A DNA stretch of 39,675 nucleotides from an uncultured bacterium (GTDB taxonomy: Bacteria; Patescibacteriota; Patescibacteriia; UBA1558; GWA2-36-10), in NCBI GenBank assembly GCA_937870675.1, contig CALMZN010000020.1:1-39675 (forward strand), written 5' to 3'. The first letter of the stretch is position 1. Each line of letters opens with the position of its first letter. The position numbers and the translations under genes were made by a program. The notes under the pieces were generated by a model, which saw only the letters and a program-made list of their open reading frames with translations, was not told where the DNA came from and made no database searches. This document shows positions 29,903-39,675 of this stretch, piece after piece.

Positions 29903-30879
29903 TGCTGGCCTATATCCTGCGCCGCCTGCTCTATGCCATCCCGATCCTGATCGGGGTGAACCTGCTGACGTTTGCGCTGTTCTTCGTCGTCAACACGCCG
30001 GACGACATGGCGCGGCTGCAGCTAGGCGCCAAGCACGTGACGCCTGAGGCGATCGAGCGCTGGAAGGTCGAGCACGGCTACGACAAGCCGCTGCTGCTGA
30101 ACGCCGAGGCGAGTGGCAGTTCGCAATTTACTGACACGATCTTCTTCAAGCACTCGGCCGCCATGTTCGTCTTCGAATTTGGCAAAGGTGACGACGGGCG
30201 CGACATTGGCAACGAAATCCGCACACGCATGGGGCCGAGCCTGGCGATCGCGCTGCCGGTGTTTGTCATCGGATTGCTGGCCAATATCAGCTTCGCCCTG
30301 TTGATGGTGTTTTTCCGCACGAGCTATCTCGACCTGTGGGGCGTGGTGCTGTGCGTGGTGCTGATGTCGATCTCGGGGCTGTTCTACATCATCGCCGGGC
30401 AGTATTTCATCGCCAAGCTTTGGAATCTGTTGCCGATTTCGGGCTTCGCCGGCGGCATCGACGGCCTGAGGTTCATCCTGCTGCCGGTTTTGGTCAGTGT
30501 GGTGGCCGGTATCGGCAGCGGGTCACGCTGGTATCGGACCATCTTCCTTGAGGAAATCGGCAAGGACTATGTGCGCACCGCTCGCGCCAAAGGCCTGAGC
30601 GAAGTACGCGTGCTGTTCCGTCACGTGCTGAAGAACGGCATGATTCCTATCCTTACCGGCGCGGTGGTGGTGCTGCCGCTGTTGTTCATGGGCAGCCTCA
30701 TCACCGAGTCCTTCTTCGGCATTCCCGGGCTCGGCAGCTACACCATCGACGCGATCCAGGCGCAGGACTTCGCCGTGGTGCGCGCGATGGTGTTTCTCGG
30801 ATCCTTCCTCTACATCGTCGGCCTTATCCTCACCGACGTTTCCTATTCCTTGGTCGATCCGCGGGTGCGGCTGCAATGA
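29902..30879 (+). CDS. ABC transporter permease, DppB/OppB/YejB type
   Basis: Inner-membrane permease of 325 residues. Start 29902 overlaps the previous stop. MLAYILRRLLYAIPILIGVNLLTF is the usual first span; the EAA-like loop DYVRTARAKGLSEVRVLFRHVLKNGM contacts the ATPase; the end SYSLVDPRVRLQ is typical. It is coupled to the next gene by ATGA. Confidence 0.93.
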   Translation: MLAYILRRLLYAIPILIGVNLLTFALFFVVNTPDDMARLQLGAKHVTPEAIERWKVEHGYDKPLLLNAEASGSSQFTDTIFFKHSAAMFVFEFGKGDDGRDIGNEIRTRMGPSLAIALPVFVIGLLANISFALLMVFFRTSYLDLWGVVLCVVLMSISGLFYIIAGQYFIAKLWNLLPISGFAGGIDGLRFILLPVLVSVVAGIGSGSRWYRTIFLEEIGKDYVRTARAKGLSEVRVLFRHVLKNGMIPILTGAVVVLPLLFMGSLITESFFGIPGLGSYTIDAIQAQDFAVVRAMVFLGSFLYIVGLILTDVSYSLVDPRVRLQ

Positions 30880-32285
30880 ATAGCATCCAGCCCGTCATCC
30901 TGTGGACCGATGCACTGATTTTCGCACTGCTGGCAGCGGTGCTGGCCCTGGTGTGGCTCATCCGACGCCAGGAGCATCTGCTGGCGCCATGGCGAGTGGT
31001 GGCACAGCGGCCGATGGCTATGGGCTCGGCGCTGGTGCTCGGGGTATTCGTGGTCATTGGCCTTCTCGATTCGCTGCATTACCGCGAGCGGTTGGCCGAC
31101 AGCCCGGCCGACGCACCACAATATTCAGTCGAGGTGCTGTCTTTATTCGACGCGCTACTGAGTGAACTGCGTGCCCGCCCGGAAAAGACCTATTCCGCAC
31201 CGCTGGCGATGCATCTGTATGCCAAGGAGTTCGTCGAACGCGACGGCGCGACCGTGCGCGACTACCCGCGCCTGCAGTTCGGCGGTGCGCACCTGCAACA
31301 CGCGGACGCGCGCCTGCCCGACATTGCCCGGCGCACGCTTGACGGTGCCATGCAGGGCGCACTGGCGGGTCTGCTACTGTTTGCCGGGCTGGCCGGGTGG
31401 CAGGCGCGACGCAGGCAGATGACGCCCGGTGGATGGCTGGCAACCTGGAGCAGGGGGGATCTCGACTGGCCGGGACGGACGGTCGTCCTCGTCGTGGCGG
31501 GCATGCTGATGCTGACAGGGGTCATCGTGCAGCTGGCGTCTGGCTATCACGTGCTGGGTACGGATAAAGTGGGGCAGGACGTGCTCTACATCAGCCTCAA
31601 GAGCATCCGCACTGGCCTGGTGATCGGCACGCTCACCACCTTGGTCACGCTGCCGCTTGCGATCGGGTTCGGCATTGCTGCCGGCTATTTTCGCGGCTGG
31701 GTGGACGACGTCATCCAGTACATCTACACCGTGCTCAACTCCATCCCTGGCGTGCTGCTGATCGCCGCGGCCGTACTTATCGTGCAAGTGTATATCGAAT
31801 CCAATCCGGAACAATTCGATACCGCTGCCGCGCGTGCCGACATCCGCCTGCTGGCGCTCTGTCTGATCATGGGCGTGACCAGTTGGACGGGGTTGGCCAG
31901 ACTGCTGCGGGGTGAATCGCTCAAGCTGCGCACGCTTGATTACGTCGAAGCGGCACGCGCCTTTGGTGTGTCGAACACGCGCATCATCAGTCGCCACATC
32001 TTTCCCAACGTGTTTCACCTTGTGCTGATTGCCATCGTGCTGGATTTTTCCGGCCTGGTGCTGGCCGAAGCGGTGCTGTCCTACGTCGGCGTCGGCGTCG
32101 ATCCCTCGATGTACAGCTGGGGCAACATGATCAACGGCGCGCGGCTCGAACTGGCGCGCGAGCCTGTCGTCTGGTGGCAGCTTGGGGCAGCGTTCGCCTT
32201 TATGTTCACCCTGGTGCTGGCCGCCAACCTGTTTGCCGACAGCGTGCGCGACGCCTTCGACCCGCGCCTGGGGGGGCGTCGATGA
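30876..32285 (+). CDS. ABC transporter permease, DppC/OppC/YejE type, with long N-terminal region
   Basis: 469 residues against about 300-340 usual. The extra N-terminal part has spans near 10-27 and 48-66, then a polar domain (about 68-155, with AQYSVEVLSLF-like and RPEKTYSAPLAMHLYAKEF segments) and another span. The standard core follows: HVLGTDKVGQDVLYISLKS, the EAA loop DYVEAARAFGVSNTRIISRHIFPN and the end [17 protein letters not shown]. Overlaps its neighbours by ATGA on both sides. Confidence 0.9.
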   Translation: MNSIQPVILWTDALIFALLAAVLALVWLIRRQEHLLAPWRVVAQRPMAMGSALVLGVFVVIGLLDSLHYRERLADSPADAPQYSVEVLSLFDALLSELRARPEKTYSAPLAMHLYAKEFVERDGATVRDYPRLQFGGAHLQHADARLPDIARRTLDGAMQGALAGLLLFAGLAGWQARRRQMTPGGWLATWSRGDLDWPGRTVVLVVAGMLMLTGVIVQLASGYHVLGTDKVGQDVLYISLKSIRTGLVIGTLTTLVTLPLAIGFGIAAGYFRGWVDDVIQYIYTVLNSIPGVLLIAAAVLIVQVYIESNPEQFDTAAARADIRLLALCLIMGVTSWTGLARLLRGESLKLRTLDYVEAARAFGVSNTRIISRHIFPNVFHLVLIAIVLDFSGLVLAEAVLSYVGVGVDPSMYSWGNMINGARLELAREPVVWWQLGAAFAFMFTLVLAANLFADSVRDAFDPRLGGRR

Positions 32286-34264
32286 AGCCCCTGTTCGAGG
32301 TGCGCGATCTTGTTACCGGTTTCGGCCCGGTGCGCGTGGTCGATGGCGTGTCGTTCCGGGTCGCGGCAGGCGAAACCTATGCTCTGCTGGGCGAATCGGG
32401 CTGCGGAAAGTCGATCACCGCGCTGTCGCTGATGCGGCTGCTGCCGGATGGCGGCCGGGTGGTTTCGGGCAGCGTGCAACTCGGCGAAACCGACGTTCTG
32501 GCCTTGCCCGAACGCGACATGCGGCGCGTGCGCGGCGGACAGATGGCGATGATCTTCCAGGAGCCGATGCTGGCCTTGAACCCGGTTATCAAGGTCGGTG
32601 AACAGATCGGCGAAGCGCTGGCGCTGCACCAGGGGCTGGCGGGGCAGGCTGCACGCGATGCCGCGCGTGGGCTGCTCGATGCGGTGGGCGTGCCGGACGC
32701 GGTGCGCCGGCTCGACAGCTATCCGTTCGAACTCTCGGGCGGCCTGCGCCAGCGGATGATGATTGCAATGGCGCTGGCCGGCCGGCCGCAACTGCTGATC
32801 GCCGACGAGCCGACCACCGCGCTCGACGTGACCATCCAGGCGCAGGTGCTCGACGTGCTGCGCAGACTCAAGGCCGAGCAGCGGATGGGCATGCTGCTGA
32901 TCACGCATGACCTTGGCGTGGTGGCCGAAAACGCCGACCGCGTGGGGGTGATGTATGCCGGAGAACTGGTGGAGGAGGGAATGCGCGATGCGTTCTTCTC
33001 CGCGCCGCAACACCCCTACAGCCGCATGCTGTTCGAGGCGCTACCGCACACTGGCGACGGTGGACGGCTAACCACGATTCCCGGCCAGGTTCCGAAACTC
33101 GACGGGGCAACGCGCGGCTGCCGCTTTGCGCCGCGCTGCCCGTTCGCGATTGCACGCTGCCGCGCTGAATCGCCGGACTGGCAGGAGCTTAACGATCAGC
33201 GGGTGCGCTGCCACCTGGCGGGTGCCTTGCCTGCACGCCAAGAGCGCGAGCTCACCGCACATTCGGTAAAGCAAGCTGGGCAACAGCTGCTGCAGGTGGA
33301 CGGCCTCAAGGTGCATTTTCCGATCCGGCGTGGCCTGATCCAGCGCACGGTGGGCCATGTGCGCGCGGTCGACGGCGTGTCTCTGGACATCCAGGCGGGC
33401 CGCACGCTGGCGCTGGTGGGCGAATCGGGCTGCGGCAAGACCACCGTGGGCAAGGCACTGCTGCGGCTGATCGAGCCGACCGCGGGCAGCATCGTGCTGG
33501 GCGGCGAGCGCATTACCGCGAAGCATGCCTCTATCCTGCGACGGCAGGCGCAGATGGTATTCCAGGATCCGTTTAGCTCACTCAATCCGCGCATGCGGGT
33601 GGCGGACATTCTGCTCGAAGGCATGGACGCACTGAATGTTGGCGCGGGTAGCGACCGCCGCGACGCGGTGGCGCGTCTGCTGCATCAGGTCGGGCTGCCG
33701 GACGATGCCGGGGGCCGCTATCCGCATGCATTCTCCGGCGGGCAGCGGCAGCGCATCGCGATCGCGCGGGCGCTGGCGGTGTCGCCCCAGCTGGTGATCT
33801 GCGACGAGCCAACCAGCGCACTCGACGTCTCGGTGCAGGCGCAGATCCTGAATCTGCTGAAGGATCTGCAGGACAACCTGGGGCTGGCCTACCTTTTCAT
33901 CACCCACAACCTTGCGGTGGTTGATTATCTTGCGCACGAGGTGGCGGTGATGTACCTCGGGCGCATCGTCGAACACGGCGCCGCCACCGACGTGCTGCGT
34001 GCGCCACGCCATCCCTACACGCAGGCACTGGTGAGTGCGGTGCCGCGCATCGAGCCTCACGACGGCGCAGGCATCATCCGGCTGGCGGGCGACCAGCCCT
34101 CGCCGCTGAATCCGCCAGACGGCTGCCACTTCAACCCGCGCTGTCCGTACGCGAGTGAGGTGTGCCGGAAAACCTACCCCGAGCAGACCGAACTGAGGAA
34201 CGGGCATTGGGTGCGCTGCCACTGGGTTGCGGGCCAAGGTTTTTCCGCAGGTCGTGTGGATTGA
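32282..34264 (+). CDS. Double ATPase of an oligopeptide-type ABC transporter (YejF/DppDF-like)
   Basis: 660 residues with two nucleotide-binding domains. First: Walker A GESGCGKS, signature LSGGLRQRM, Walker [13 protein letters not shown]; then an oppD/F-type C-terminal segment with [12 protein letters not shown] (iron-sulfur-like cysteines). Second: Walker A GESGCGKT, signature FSGGQRQRI, Walker [13 protein letters not shown] and a matching [11 protein letters not shown] tail. The first signature has Leu in place of the usual Gln (SGGLRQ). Last gene of the four-gene transporter operon. Confidence 0.94.
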   Translation: MKPLFEVRDLVTGFGPVRVVDGVSFRVAAGETYALLGESGCGKSITALSLMRLLPDGGRVVSGSVQLGETDVLALPERDMRRVRGGQMAMIFQEPMLALNPVIKVGEQIGEALALHQGLAGQAARDAARGLLDAVGVPDAVRRLDSYPFELSGGLRQRMMIAMALAGRPQLLIADEPTTALDVTIQAQVLDVLRRLKAEQRMGMLLITHDLGVVAENADRVGVMYAGELVEEGMRDAFFSAPQHPYSRMLFEALPHTGDGGRLTTIPGQVPKLDGATRGCRFAPRCPFAIARCRAESPDWQELNDQRVRCHLAGALPARQERELTAHSVKQAGQQLLQVDGLKVHFPIRRGLIQRTVGHVRAVDGVSLDIQAGRTLALVGESGCGKTTVGKALLRLIEPTAGSIVLGGERITAKHASILRRQAQMVFQDPFSSLNPRMRVADILLEGMDALNVGAGSDRRDAVARLLHQVGLPDDAGGRYPHAFSGGQRQRIAIARALAVSPQLVICDEPTSALDVSVQAQILNLLKDLQDNLGLAYLFITHNLAVVDYLAHEVAVMYLGRIVEHGAATDVLRAPRHPYTQALVSAVPRIEPHDGAGIIRLAGDQPSPLNPPDGCHFNPRCPYASEVCRKTYPEQTELRNGHWVRCHWVAGQGFSAGRVD

Positions 34265-34776
34265 ACCTGATAACAGCAGTTGACCGCTCATCACCCTTGC
34301 AAACGCCGCATGAATACAAGATTGGGTTCCTTCAATGCCGTTCACCGGGTGGGTGAGTCCGCTACACGCCCGGTGACACGTCTGCTCGTGCGCCTGCCTT
34401 TGTGCCCGCACGGAATAGGCTGGATTGGCAAAGCGGCAAAGCGGCAAAGCGGCGACGACTCCGCTCTCGCGGCTTCTTGCGGATCCCGGACCCACTGCGC
34501 CGTTGCTTTGCGGCAGACACCCGATCAGACGCGCCCTCGGGCGCATCCAACTGCGGTTTCTAGGTTGAACGCCGACAAACCCAGCAGTAATTTCTGGATG
34601 GGTAACGGCATCCTGGGTGGCGGCCATGCTGATGCTGTTCTTCATGGGGCCGCTATCGAACGCGACGGGCATCCTGGCAAGCGCGCCGTGGATCTTGCTT
34701 TCCGCCGTGGTCATGGCGCGTGTGATGTCGGACTGGCGTGGTGAACCACCTGAGCCTGATTACCAGCTTTCCTGTC
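34265..34776. other. Gene-poor stretch with a possible gene remnant and a short tandem repeat
   Basis: No intact gene supported. At 34430-34452 the unit GGCAAAGC is repeated about three times. A plus frame around 34588-34750 reads like the end of a membrane protein (FFMGPLSNATGIL, PWILLSAVVMARVM) but has a stop shortly upstream and runs into mltD antisense; a remnant is possible. No terminator was identified with confidence. Confidence 0.4.
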
Positions 34777-36120
34777 TCAAGGTTTCCGGACGACGACAGT
34801 CTGGCCTGCGCGGATCATGCCGCTGTTCCGGATGGCAGGATTCCACGCCTTGATATCCGCGAGGCTGATGTCGAAACGCTGCGCGATGCTAAACAGCGTG
34901 TCGCCGCGCCGCACTTCATGCCGGGTCAGCGTTCGCGCTGACAGGTCGTTGTGTGCCTCCGCGGGGCCTTTGACCGGAACGAGTATGGTCTGCGCGCGCA
35001 CCAGTTTGCCCTTTTTCAAATCCAGCTGGTTGTGTTCTTCGAGGCGGGCAAGGCTGACGTTGAAGCGCCTGGCAATGGCTGCGGCGCGCTCGCCTTTTTG
35101 CGCCGTGTAGGGTTGCCAGGTGTCCCAGTTTCCGGTTTCCAGGTTGCGCTGGAACTTGTCCGACTTGTCGACGGGAACCAGCAGACTCACCGGCGTATCG
35201 GAGCGGATCAGCTTGCGTGGGAAGGCGGCATTCAGTGCAGCGAATTCATCGCTGCTCATGTTCGCCAGCCGCGCAGCGGAGTGGAGATCCATGTTGGCCT
35301 GGACGGTGACCTGGCTGAAATAAGGTTGGTTCGGCAATGGCTCGATGGCAACGTTGTAACGCTCGGGCGCGTGGATCAAGGTTCTCAGCGCCAGCAGCTT
35401 GGGGACGTAATGTCGGGTTTCGTTCGGCAAGGACAGGCTGGCGTAGTCGGTAGGCAGTCCCTGCTGGACATTGTTCTGGATGGCACGAGTGACGCAGCCC
35501 TCGCCGCAGTTGTAGGCTGCTAATGCCAGTTGCCAGTCGCCGAAGTCCAGATACAGCTTGCCCAGGTAGTCGAGCGCGGCACTTGTGGCGGCCGTGAAGT
35601 CTCGCCGCCCGTCGTACCAGGTGTCCTGCCTCAGTCCGTAGTGGCGTCCGGTGGAGGGAATGAATTGCCAGATGCCGGAAGCCGCAGCAGACGAAAGCGC
35701 GGCCGGGTTGAACGCGCTCTCGACCATCGGCAGCAGGGCGATTTCCATCGGCATCGCACGCCGGTGGAGTTCCTCGACGATATGGTAGAGGTAAGGGCGC
35801 GAACGCTCAGCCATGCGACGCACGTTGTCCGGCCGGGCTGCAAACCAGGATTCGTGGACGGCAACCAGCGGGTTTTGCATGGCCATACCGTCGATGCGGA
35901 AACCATCACGAATGCGTTGCCAGACATCGTCGTGGCTGGCTTCTGCCGCAGTATCGCTTTCGATGCCGACGTCATCGCTGCCCCACTCCAGCGTCTGGAT
36001 ACTGGCGTGGGGTGCTTCGGCAAACGCAGGGTGGCAGAAGAAAACCGCCAGCAAGGCCAAGCTGAACAGGCTTGATCGGGGGGCGGCCGGTTTGATGCGG
36101 CCTAATTTGACTCCGGGCAA
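34777..36120 (-). CDS. mltD: Membrane-bound lytic murein transglycosylase D
   Basis: Cleaves glycan strands of peptidoglycan. 447 residues: signal sequence (about 12-34, ending PAFA), SLT domain with catalytic Glu in LLPMVESAFNP and SGIWQFIPSTGRHYGL, AYNCGEG, then two LysM-type repeats near the C-terminus (about 340-385 and 402-445; RRGDTLFSIAQRFDIS). No lipobox cysteine is seen at the cleavage site. Downstream of gloB by 53 bases. Confidence 0.94.
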   Translation of the reverse strand: MPGVKLGRIKPAAPRSSLFSLALLAVFFCHPAFAEAPHASIQTLEWGSDDVGIESDTAAEASHDDVWQRIRDGFRIDGMAMQNPLVAVHESWFAARPDNVRRMAERSRPYLYHIVEELHRRAMPMEIALLPMVESAFNPAALSSAAASGIWQFIPSTGRHYGLRQDTWYDGRRDFTAATSAALDYLGKLYLDFGDWQLALAAYNCGEGCVTRAIQNNVQQGLPTDYASLSLPNETRHYVPKLLALRTLIHAPERYNVAIEPLPNQPYFSQVTVQANMDLHSAARLANMSSDEFAALNAAFPRKLIRSDTPVSLLVPVDKSDKFQRNLETGNWDTWQPYTAQKGERAAAIARRFNVSLARLEEHNQLDLKKGKLVRAQTILVPVKGPAEAHNDLSARTLTRHEVRRGDTLFSIAQRFDISLADIKAWNPAIRNSGMIRAGQTVVVRKP

Positions 36121-36173
36121 GTCGGTCTCCCGTACTCAACAAGGTCTCATCCTAAGTTCCTGGGCGAATATGG

Positions 36174-36944
36174 TCAACCATCCCAGGCATCCTTGGCGGC
36201 GCGGATCGCCCCGAACACTTCAGCTGGGCCGGGATGCGGACATTTCAGAAAGCGGGTGGCAAAAGCCGTCATGTCAGGTGTGTGGAAGCGCAGGAACGGA
36301 TTGGTGGCCTTTTCCAGCGCCAGGGTCGAGGGCAGGGTGGGACAGTTGCGCGCACGCAGGGCGCGGTCGGTTCGCTCGCGTTCCTGGAGTGCGGGGTTAT
36401 CCCTGTCGATGGTCTTGGCAAAATCGATGTTGCTGAGGGTGTATTCATGTGCACAGCAGACCCGGGTCGCATCGGGCAACGCTAAAATGGCGTCGAGGCT
36501 GGCTGCCATTATCGCGGGTGTGCCTTCGAACAACTTACCGCAACCGCAGCCGAATACAGTATCGCCGCAGAACAGGCAGCCGTGGCCTATGTAACTGAGA
36601 TGATCGAGCGTGTGTCCCGGTGTGGCCAGCACGTCGAGGTGCAGGCCGAGCTCAAGGAAGTCGACCGAATCGCCGCCATAAAGCGGGTGGGTAACCGCAG
36701 GGATGAGCGGGTTGTCCGGGGCGTAGACGGCACATTCGTAGCGTTGACGCAGCACCGCGTTCCCGCCAGTATGGTCGCGGTGGTGGTGGGTGATCAGCAC
36801 CGCGGTCAAATCGAGTTGATGTGCGTCGAGAAAGGCGATCAGCGGCACGGGATCGCCAGGGTCTACCGCCACGGCGGCGCGGTCGTCGTGCCACACCCAG
36901 ATGTAGTTGTCTTCGAACGCGGGCAGGGGAATGAGTGTCAACAT
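36174..36944 (-). CDS. gloB: Hydroxyacylglutathione hydrolase (glyoxalase II)
   Basis: Hydrolyses S-lactoylglutathione in methylglyoxal detoxification. 256 residues. The metallo-beta-lactamase motif THHHRDHTGG, second metal ligands in ATPGHTLDHLSY and FCGDTVFGCGCGKLFEG, and the C-terminal EYTLSNIDFA and substrate-binding regions are visible. Divergent from the methyltransferase gene 29 bases away and first of gloB-mltD. Confidence 0.95.
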   Translation of the reverse strand: MLTLIPLPAFEDNYIWVWHDDRAAVAVDPGDPVPLIAFLDAHQLDLTAVLITHHHRDHTGGNAVLRQRYECAVYAPDNPLIPAVTHPLYGGDSVDFLELGLHLDVLATPGHTLDHLSYIGHGCLFCGDTVFGCGCGKLFEGTPAIMAASLDAILALPDATRVCCAHEYTLSNIDFAKTIDRDNPALQERERTDRALRARNCPTLPSTLALEKATNPFLRFHTPDMTAFATRFLKCPHPGPAEVFGAIRAAKDAWDG

Positions 36945-36973
36945 GATGGAGCTACCAGACAGAGAGAGCCGCT

Positions 36974-37711
36974 ATGTTATCCAAGCTGAATAACGAATGG
37001 TTTGAAACGCCGCTGGGACAGCACCTGCTGTTTCGCGAGCAGCGCTATTTCGACGATGCGGTGTCGGATGTGTTCGGCTTCAATGCCGTACAGGTCGGCC
37101 TGCCGCAACTCGATTTCCTGCGCAACAGCCGCATTCCGCTGCGTGTGACCTGTGCGGTTGAAGCATCGTCCCAGGTGCGGGCCGATGCCATGTTCCTGCC
37201 GTTCGAGAGCCAGTCGCTCGATCTGCTGCTGTTGCCGCACGTGCTGGAATTCAGTGCCAACCCGCACCAGGTGCTGCGCGAGGCCGAGCGGGTGCTGCGC
37301 CCGGAAGGCCGGCTAATGCTGGCTGGCTTCAATCCGCGCAGCCTGTGGGGGCTGGCGCGCGTATTGCAGGGCGGCGAGCGCGGTTATCCGTGGAACGGCA
37401 GCTTCCTGAATATTTCGCGGGTGAAGGACTGGATGGTATTGCTGGGACTCGAGGTGGCGGCCGGCAGCATGTGCTGCTACAGGCCGCCGATCAACCGCGA
37501 GCACTGGCTGCGTCGACTGCGCTTCATGGAGCCCGCAGGGGACCGTTGGTGGGCCATGGGCGGCGGCGTGTATTTCCTTCAGGCGGTGAAGCGGGTGCAG
37601 GGCATGAATATTATTTTGCCGCAATGGAAAACACCGGTGGCGCAGCGTTTATTATCGCCGGCAGCCAAGGTGATCAATCTGAAACAGTATCGGGTGCGTC
37701 GTGATCGCTGA
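36974..37711 (+). CDS. SAM-dependent methyltransferase (class I-like)
   Basis: 245 residues. Motif I is weak, but the central part [26 protein letters not shown] and [24 protein letters not shown] is that of Methyltransf_11 proteins; this gene beside gloB, rnhA and dnaQ is a common betaproteobacterial arrangement. Substrate unknown. Overlaps rnhA by 11 bases. Confidence 0.85.
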   Translation: MLSKLNNEWFETPLGQHLLFREQRYFDDAVSDVFGFNAVQVGLPQLDFLRNSRIPLRVTCAVEASSQVRADAMFLPFESQSLDLLLLPHVLEFSANPHQVLREAERVLRPEGRLMLAGFNPRSLWGLARVLQGGERGYPWNGSFLNISRVKDWMVLLGLEVAAGSMCCYRPPINREHWLRRLRFMEPAGDRWWAMGGGVYFLQAVKRVQGMNIILPQWKTPVAQRLLSPAAKVINLKQYRVRRDR

Positions 37712-38150
37712 CACCATATACATCTATAGTGATGGCGCCTGCAAGGGCAACCCCGGCCCGGGCGGCTGGGGCGCCTTGCTGGTGGCGCACGGACATCGCA
37801 AGGAAATCAGCGGCGGCGAAGCGAACACCACCAACAACCGCATGGAAATGACTGCGGTGATCCGTGCGCTGGAATCGCTGAAGCGCCCGTCCACGGTCGA
37901 GGTCCACACCGATTCTCAATATGTGCAGAAAGGCATCAGCGAATGGATGGCCGGCTGGAAACGGCGCAACTGGCACACCGCCGACGGCAAGCCGGTCAAG
38001 AACCAGGATCTGTGGCTGCAACTGGATGCACTGAGCCAGCTGCACACCATCCAGTGGAAATGGGTAAGAGGCCATGCGGGCCACCCGGAAAATGAACGCG
38101 CCGACCAACTGGCCAACCTAGGTGTGCTTCAGGCACAACAACACTTATAA
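37701..38150 (+). CDS. rnhA: Ribonuclease HI
   Basis: Degrades RNA in RNA-DNA hybrids. 149 residues from a GTG at 37701. Active-site set: Asp in [16 protein letters not shown], Glu in NNRMEMTAV, Asp in VHTDSQYV and Asp in NERADQLA; the basic protrusion WKRRNW is present. Start overlaps the methyltransferase end; dnaQ follows after 5 bases. Confidence 0.96.
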   Translation: MIADTIYIYSDGACKGNPGPGGWGALLVAHGHRKEISGGEANTTNNRMEMTAVIRALESLKRPSTVEVHTDSQYVQKGISEWMAGWKRRNWHTADGKPVKNQDLWLQLDALSQLHTIQWKWVRGHAGHPENERADQLANLGVLQAQQHL

Positions 38151-38155
38151 CAACC

Positions 38156-38860
38156 ATGCGACAAATCATTCTCGATACAGAAACCACCGGCCTTGACCAC
38201 AGCCAGGGGCATCGCATCATCGAGGTGGCTGCGGTTGAAATGGTCAATCGTCGGCTCACTGGCAACCATCTGCACCGCTATGTCAACCCCGACCGCGATA
38301 TCGACGCCGGTGCGATGCAGGTGCACGGCATCACCCCGGAATTTCTCCAGGACAAGCCGCGTTTTGCCGATATCGCCCGGGAGTTCGTCGACTACATCCA
38401 GGGCGCCGAGCTCATCATTCACAATGCACCGTTCGATGTCGGCTTCCTCAACATGGAGCTACGCCTGCTCGACATGGCGCCGCTGACGACTTGGTGCGAC
38501 GGCGTGACTGACACCCTGGCGATGGCCAAGGCGCTGCATCCCGGCCAACGCAACAACCTGGACGCACTGTGCAAACGTTATGGCGTGGATAACGCGGCAC
38601 GCACCCTGCACGGCGCCCTGCTCGACTGCGAATTGCTGGCTGCGGTATATCTGGCGCTTACGCGCGGACAGGAAAGTCTTTCGATTGGGCTGGAAATCCG
38701 CAGTGTGCAGGCCGATCAGGCTGCAGCGCGCTTGCGCCCCAGGCCCGTGCTGTCTCAGGCATCCGCCGAGGAACTGGATGCGCACGCCAGCCTGCTCGAG
38801 GCGATCGCCAGTGAGAGCAAGGGCGCCTGCCTGTGGGGCGCGGAGCAGGAAGCGGTTTGA
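38156..38860 (+). CDS. dnaQ: DNA polymerase III epsilon subunit (3'-5' exonuclease)
   Basis: Proofreading exonuclease of the replicase. 234 residues. ExoI LDTETTGLD, ExoII IIHNAPFDVGFL and ExoIII HGALLDCELLA give the DEDDh catalytic set. The C-terminal part after about 180 carries the region that binds the alpha subunit. Next to rnhA as in many proteobacteria. Confidence 0.96.
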   Translation: MRQIILDTETTGLDHSQGHRIIEVAAVEMVNRRLTGNHLHRYVNPDRDIDAGAMQVHGITPEFLQDKPRFADIAREFVDYIQGAELIIHNAPFDVGFLNMELRLLDMAPLTTWCDGVTDTLAMAKALHPGQRNNLDALCKRYGVDNAARTLHGALLDCELLAAVYLALTRGQESLSIGLEIRSVQADQAAARLRPRPVLSQASAEELDAHASLLEAIASESKGACLWGAEQEAV

Positions 38861-38868
38861 CCGCTTGC

Positions 38869-39675
38869 ATGCCGGGCAGGTGGGCCACGCTTCAGCGCAT
38901 CGCGCGTTGGGGGCTGGTGTGCGTGTGTCTGATCCTGGTGTCGGCGCAGGCGGTCGCCGCACGGGTGGTGGTGGTGCTGAGCAATGATTCGGCGCCGTAC
39001 CAGGAGGTCTATCAGGTCGTCCGTACCTTGCTGGACGATAGTCCCCATGAACTCAGCCGTGTGTATGCCGATAAACTGACCGCATCCGCACTGGGGGGGG
39101 CCAGCCTGGTTGTTGCCGTGGGCGTGCGTGCGGGGGACGCAGTGGCGTTGCTTGCGGACCGTCCTCCGGTGCTGGCGGTGCTGGTGCCGCGCGCATGGTA
39201 TGTCAGGGACGGGCGTTCAAAGCTGGATGGCAGCGGCTATGCGTCAGCCATCTATCTCGATCAACCCTTCGAGCGTCAGGCGAGGCTTATAAACCTCGCC
39301 TTTCCCGACGTGCGTAGGGTGGGTGTGCTGTTGAGCAACGATCAGGGTGATCTGGTGGGTGAACTGGACGCAGCCCTGCGCAGGCAGCAAATCGATCTGC
39401 TGCCAGGCATGCTGACGAGCGATGAACGGCTGATCGGTACGCTCGAAAACGTCTTGTCGGGAGCCGACTTGCTGCTGGCCGTGGCGGACCCGAAGGTGTT
39501 TAACCGCAACACGGCGCAAAGCCTTTTTCTGACAACCTATCGCTACCGCGTTCCGGTTGTGGGCTATTCACAGTCGCTGACACGGGCCGGTGCGCTGTTG
39601 TCGCTGCATTCCAGCCCGGCGCAAATCGGCCGCCAAACCGCCGAATGGGTGCTCGGCGCCCTCCAGGGCGCATCG
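38869..39675 (+). CDS. ABC-type periplasmic binding-protein-like protein (partial, cut by window end)
   Basis: Frame open from ATG 38869 to the window end (269 codons). A signal sequence (about 8-35, WGLVCVCLILVSAQAVAA) precedes a periplasmic-binding fold like the ABC substrate-binding (YtrF/TrpX-like) family: RVVVVLSNDSAPYQEVYQ, VVAVGVRAGDAVA, DVRRVGVLLSNDQGD, ADLLLAVADPKVFN, VPVVGYSQSLTRAGALLSL. An eight-G run lies at 39093-39100 and the frame continues through it. It starts 8 bases after dnaQ. Ligand unknown. Confidence 0.75.
   Translation, partial: MPGRWATLQRIARWGLVCVCLILVSAQAVAARVVVVLSNDSAPYQEVYQVVRTLLDDSPHELSRVYADKLTASALGGASLVVAVGVRAGDAVALLADRPPVLAVLVPRAWYVRDGRSKLDGSGYASAIYLDQPFERQARLINLAFPDVRRVGVLLSNDQGDLVGELDAALRRQQIDLLPGMLTSDERLIGTLENVLSGADLLLAVADPKVFNRNTAQSLFLTTYRYRVPVVGYSQSLTRAGALLSLHSSPAQIGRQTAEWVLGALQGAS

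Noticed and set aside
33578-34714. Long minus-strand frame (378 codons)
   Set aside because: It is antisense to the double ATPase gene, a common artefact of GC-rich coding sequence.
26883-39675. Genuine horizontal transfer of a betaproteobacterial block
   Set aside because: No mobile-element marks, an ordinary chromosomal gene set and a join inside a ribosomal gene make misassembly more likely; kept as a checkable alternative.

Overview
The window looks like two unrelated genomes joined at about position 26,880-26,897. Positions 1 to ~26,880 are AT-rich and carry the gene content and style of a Candidate Phyla Radiation (Patescibacteria/Parcubacteria-like) bacterium: compact core genes, a NusB-Nudix fusion, a short SMC, a VanW-domain protein, a lamin-tail surface protein and very consistent TTGACA-17-TATAAT promoters. 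Positions ~26,883-39,675 are GC-rich with gene order and proteins typical of a betaproteobacterium (Nitrosomonadales-like). The change falls where rpmH should begin and fabI ends, so I read it as an assembly chimera rather than a transfer.

Left part, in order: a partial orphan gene; rpsP-khpA-(epimerase)-trmD on the minus strand, with a stop-free palindromic element in frame inside trmD; a short UDP-sugar dehydrogenase; a short SMC with no recognisable hinge; a cluster of two structured minus-strand RNAs with their own promoters and terminators (6,552-7,082); rpmF-nusB/nudix-rnc; a third promoter-terminator RNA unit (9,293-9,507); hsp20-small ORF-vanW; several more GC-rich orphan genes with strong Shine-Dalgarno sites and private terminators; tRNA-Leu, a methyltransferase and tRNA-Val packed with almost no spacing; a lamin-tail/PKD surface protein whose signal peptide contains a second copy of the trmD palindrome; ssb; a small plus-strand RNA candidate; rnhB; gdhA and a CsoR-like/trxA/trxB redox operon with a visible operator; tRNA-Arg; bactofilin and a degenerate diacylglycerol-kinase-fold protein; and the conserved rpmH-rnpA-yidD-yidC block.

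Right part: fabI, divergent from a four-gene, translationally coupled oligopeptide-type ABC transporter (lipoprotein binding protein, two permeases, double ATPase); a 510-base stretch with no convincing intact gene; mltD and gloB on the minus strand; then methyltransferase-rnhA-dnaQ and the start of an ABC-type periplasmic binding protein cut by the window end.

The most novel material is in the left part: three or four candidate non-coding RNAs, each with consensus promoter and intrinsic terminator; a palindromic element that enters coding sequence without stop codons in any of six frames; an mRNA that appears to be punctuated by tRNAs; and a set of lineage-specific small proteins with codon use unlike the core genes.
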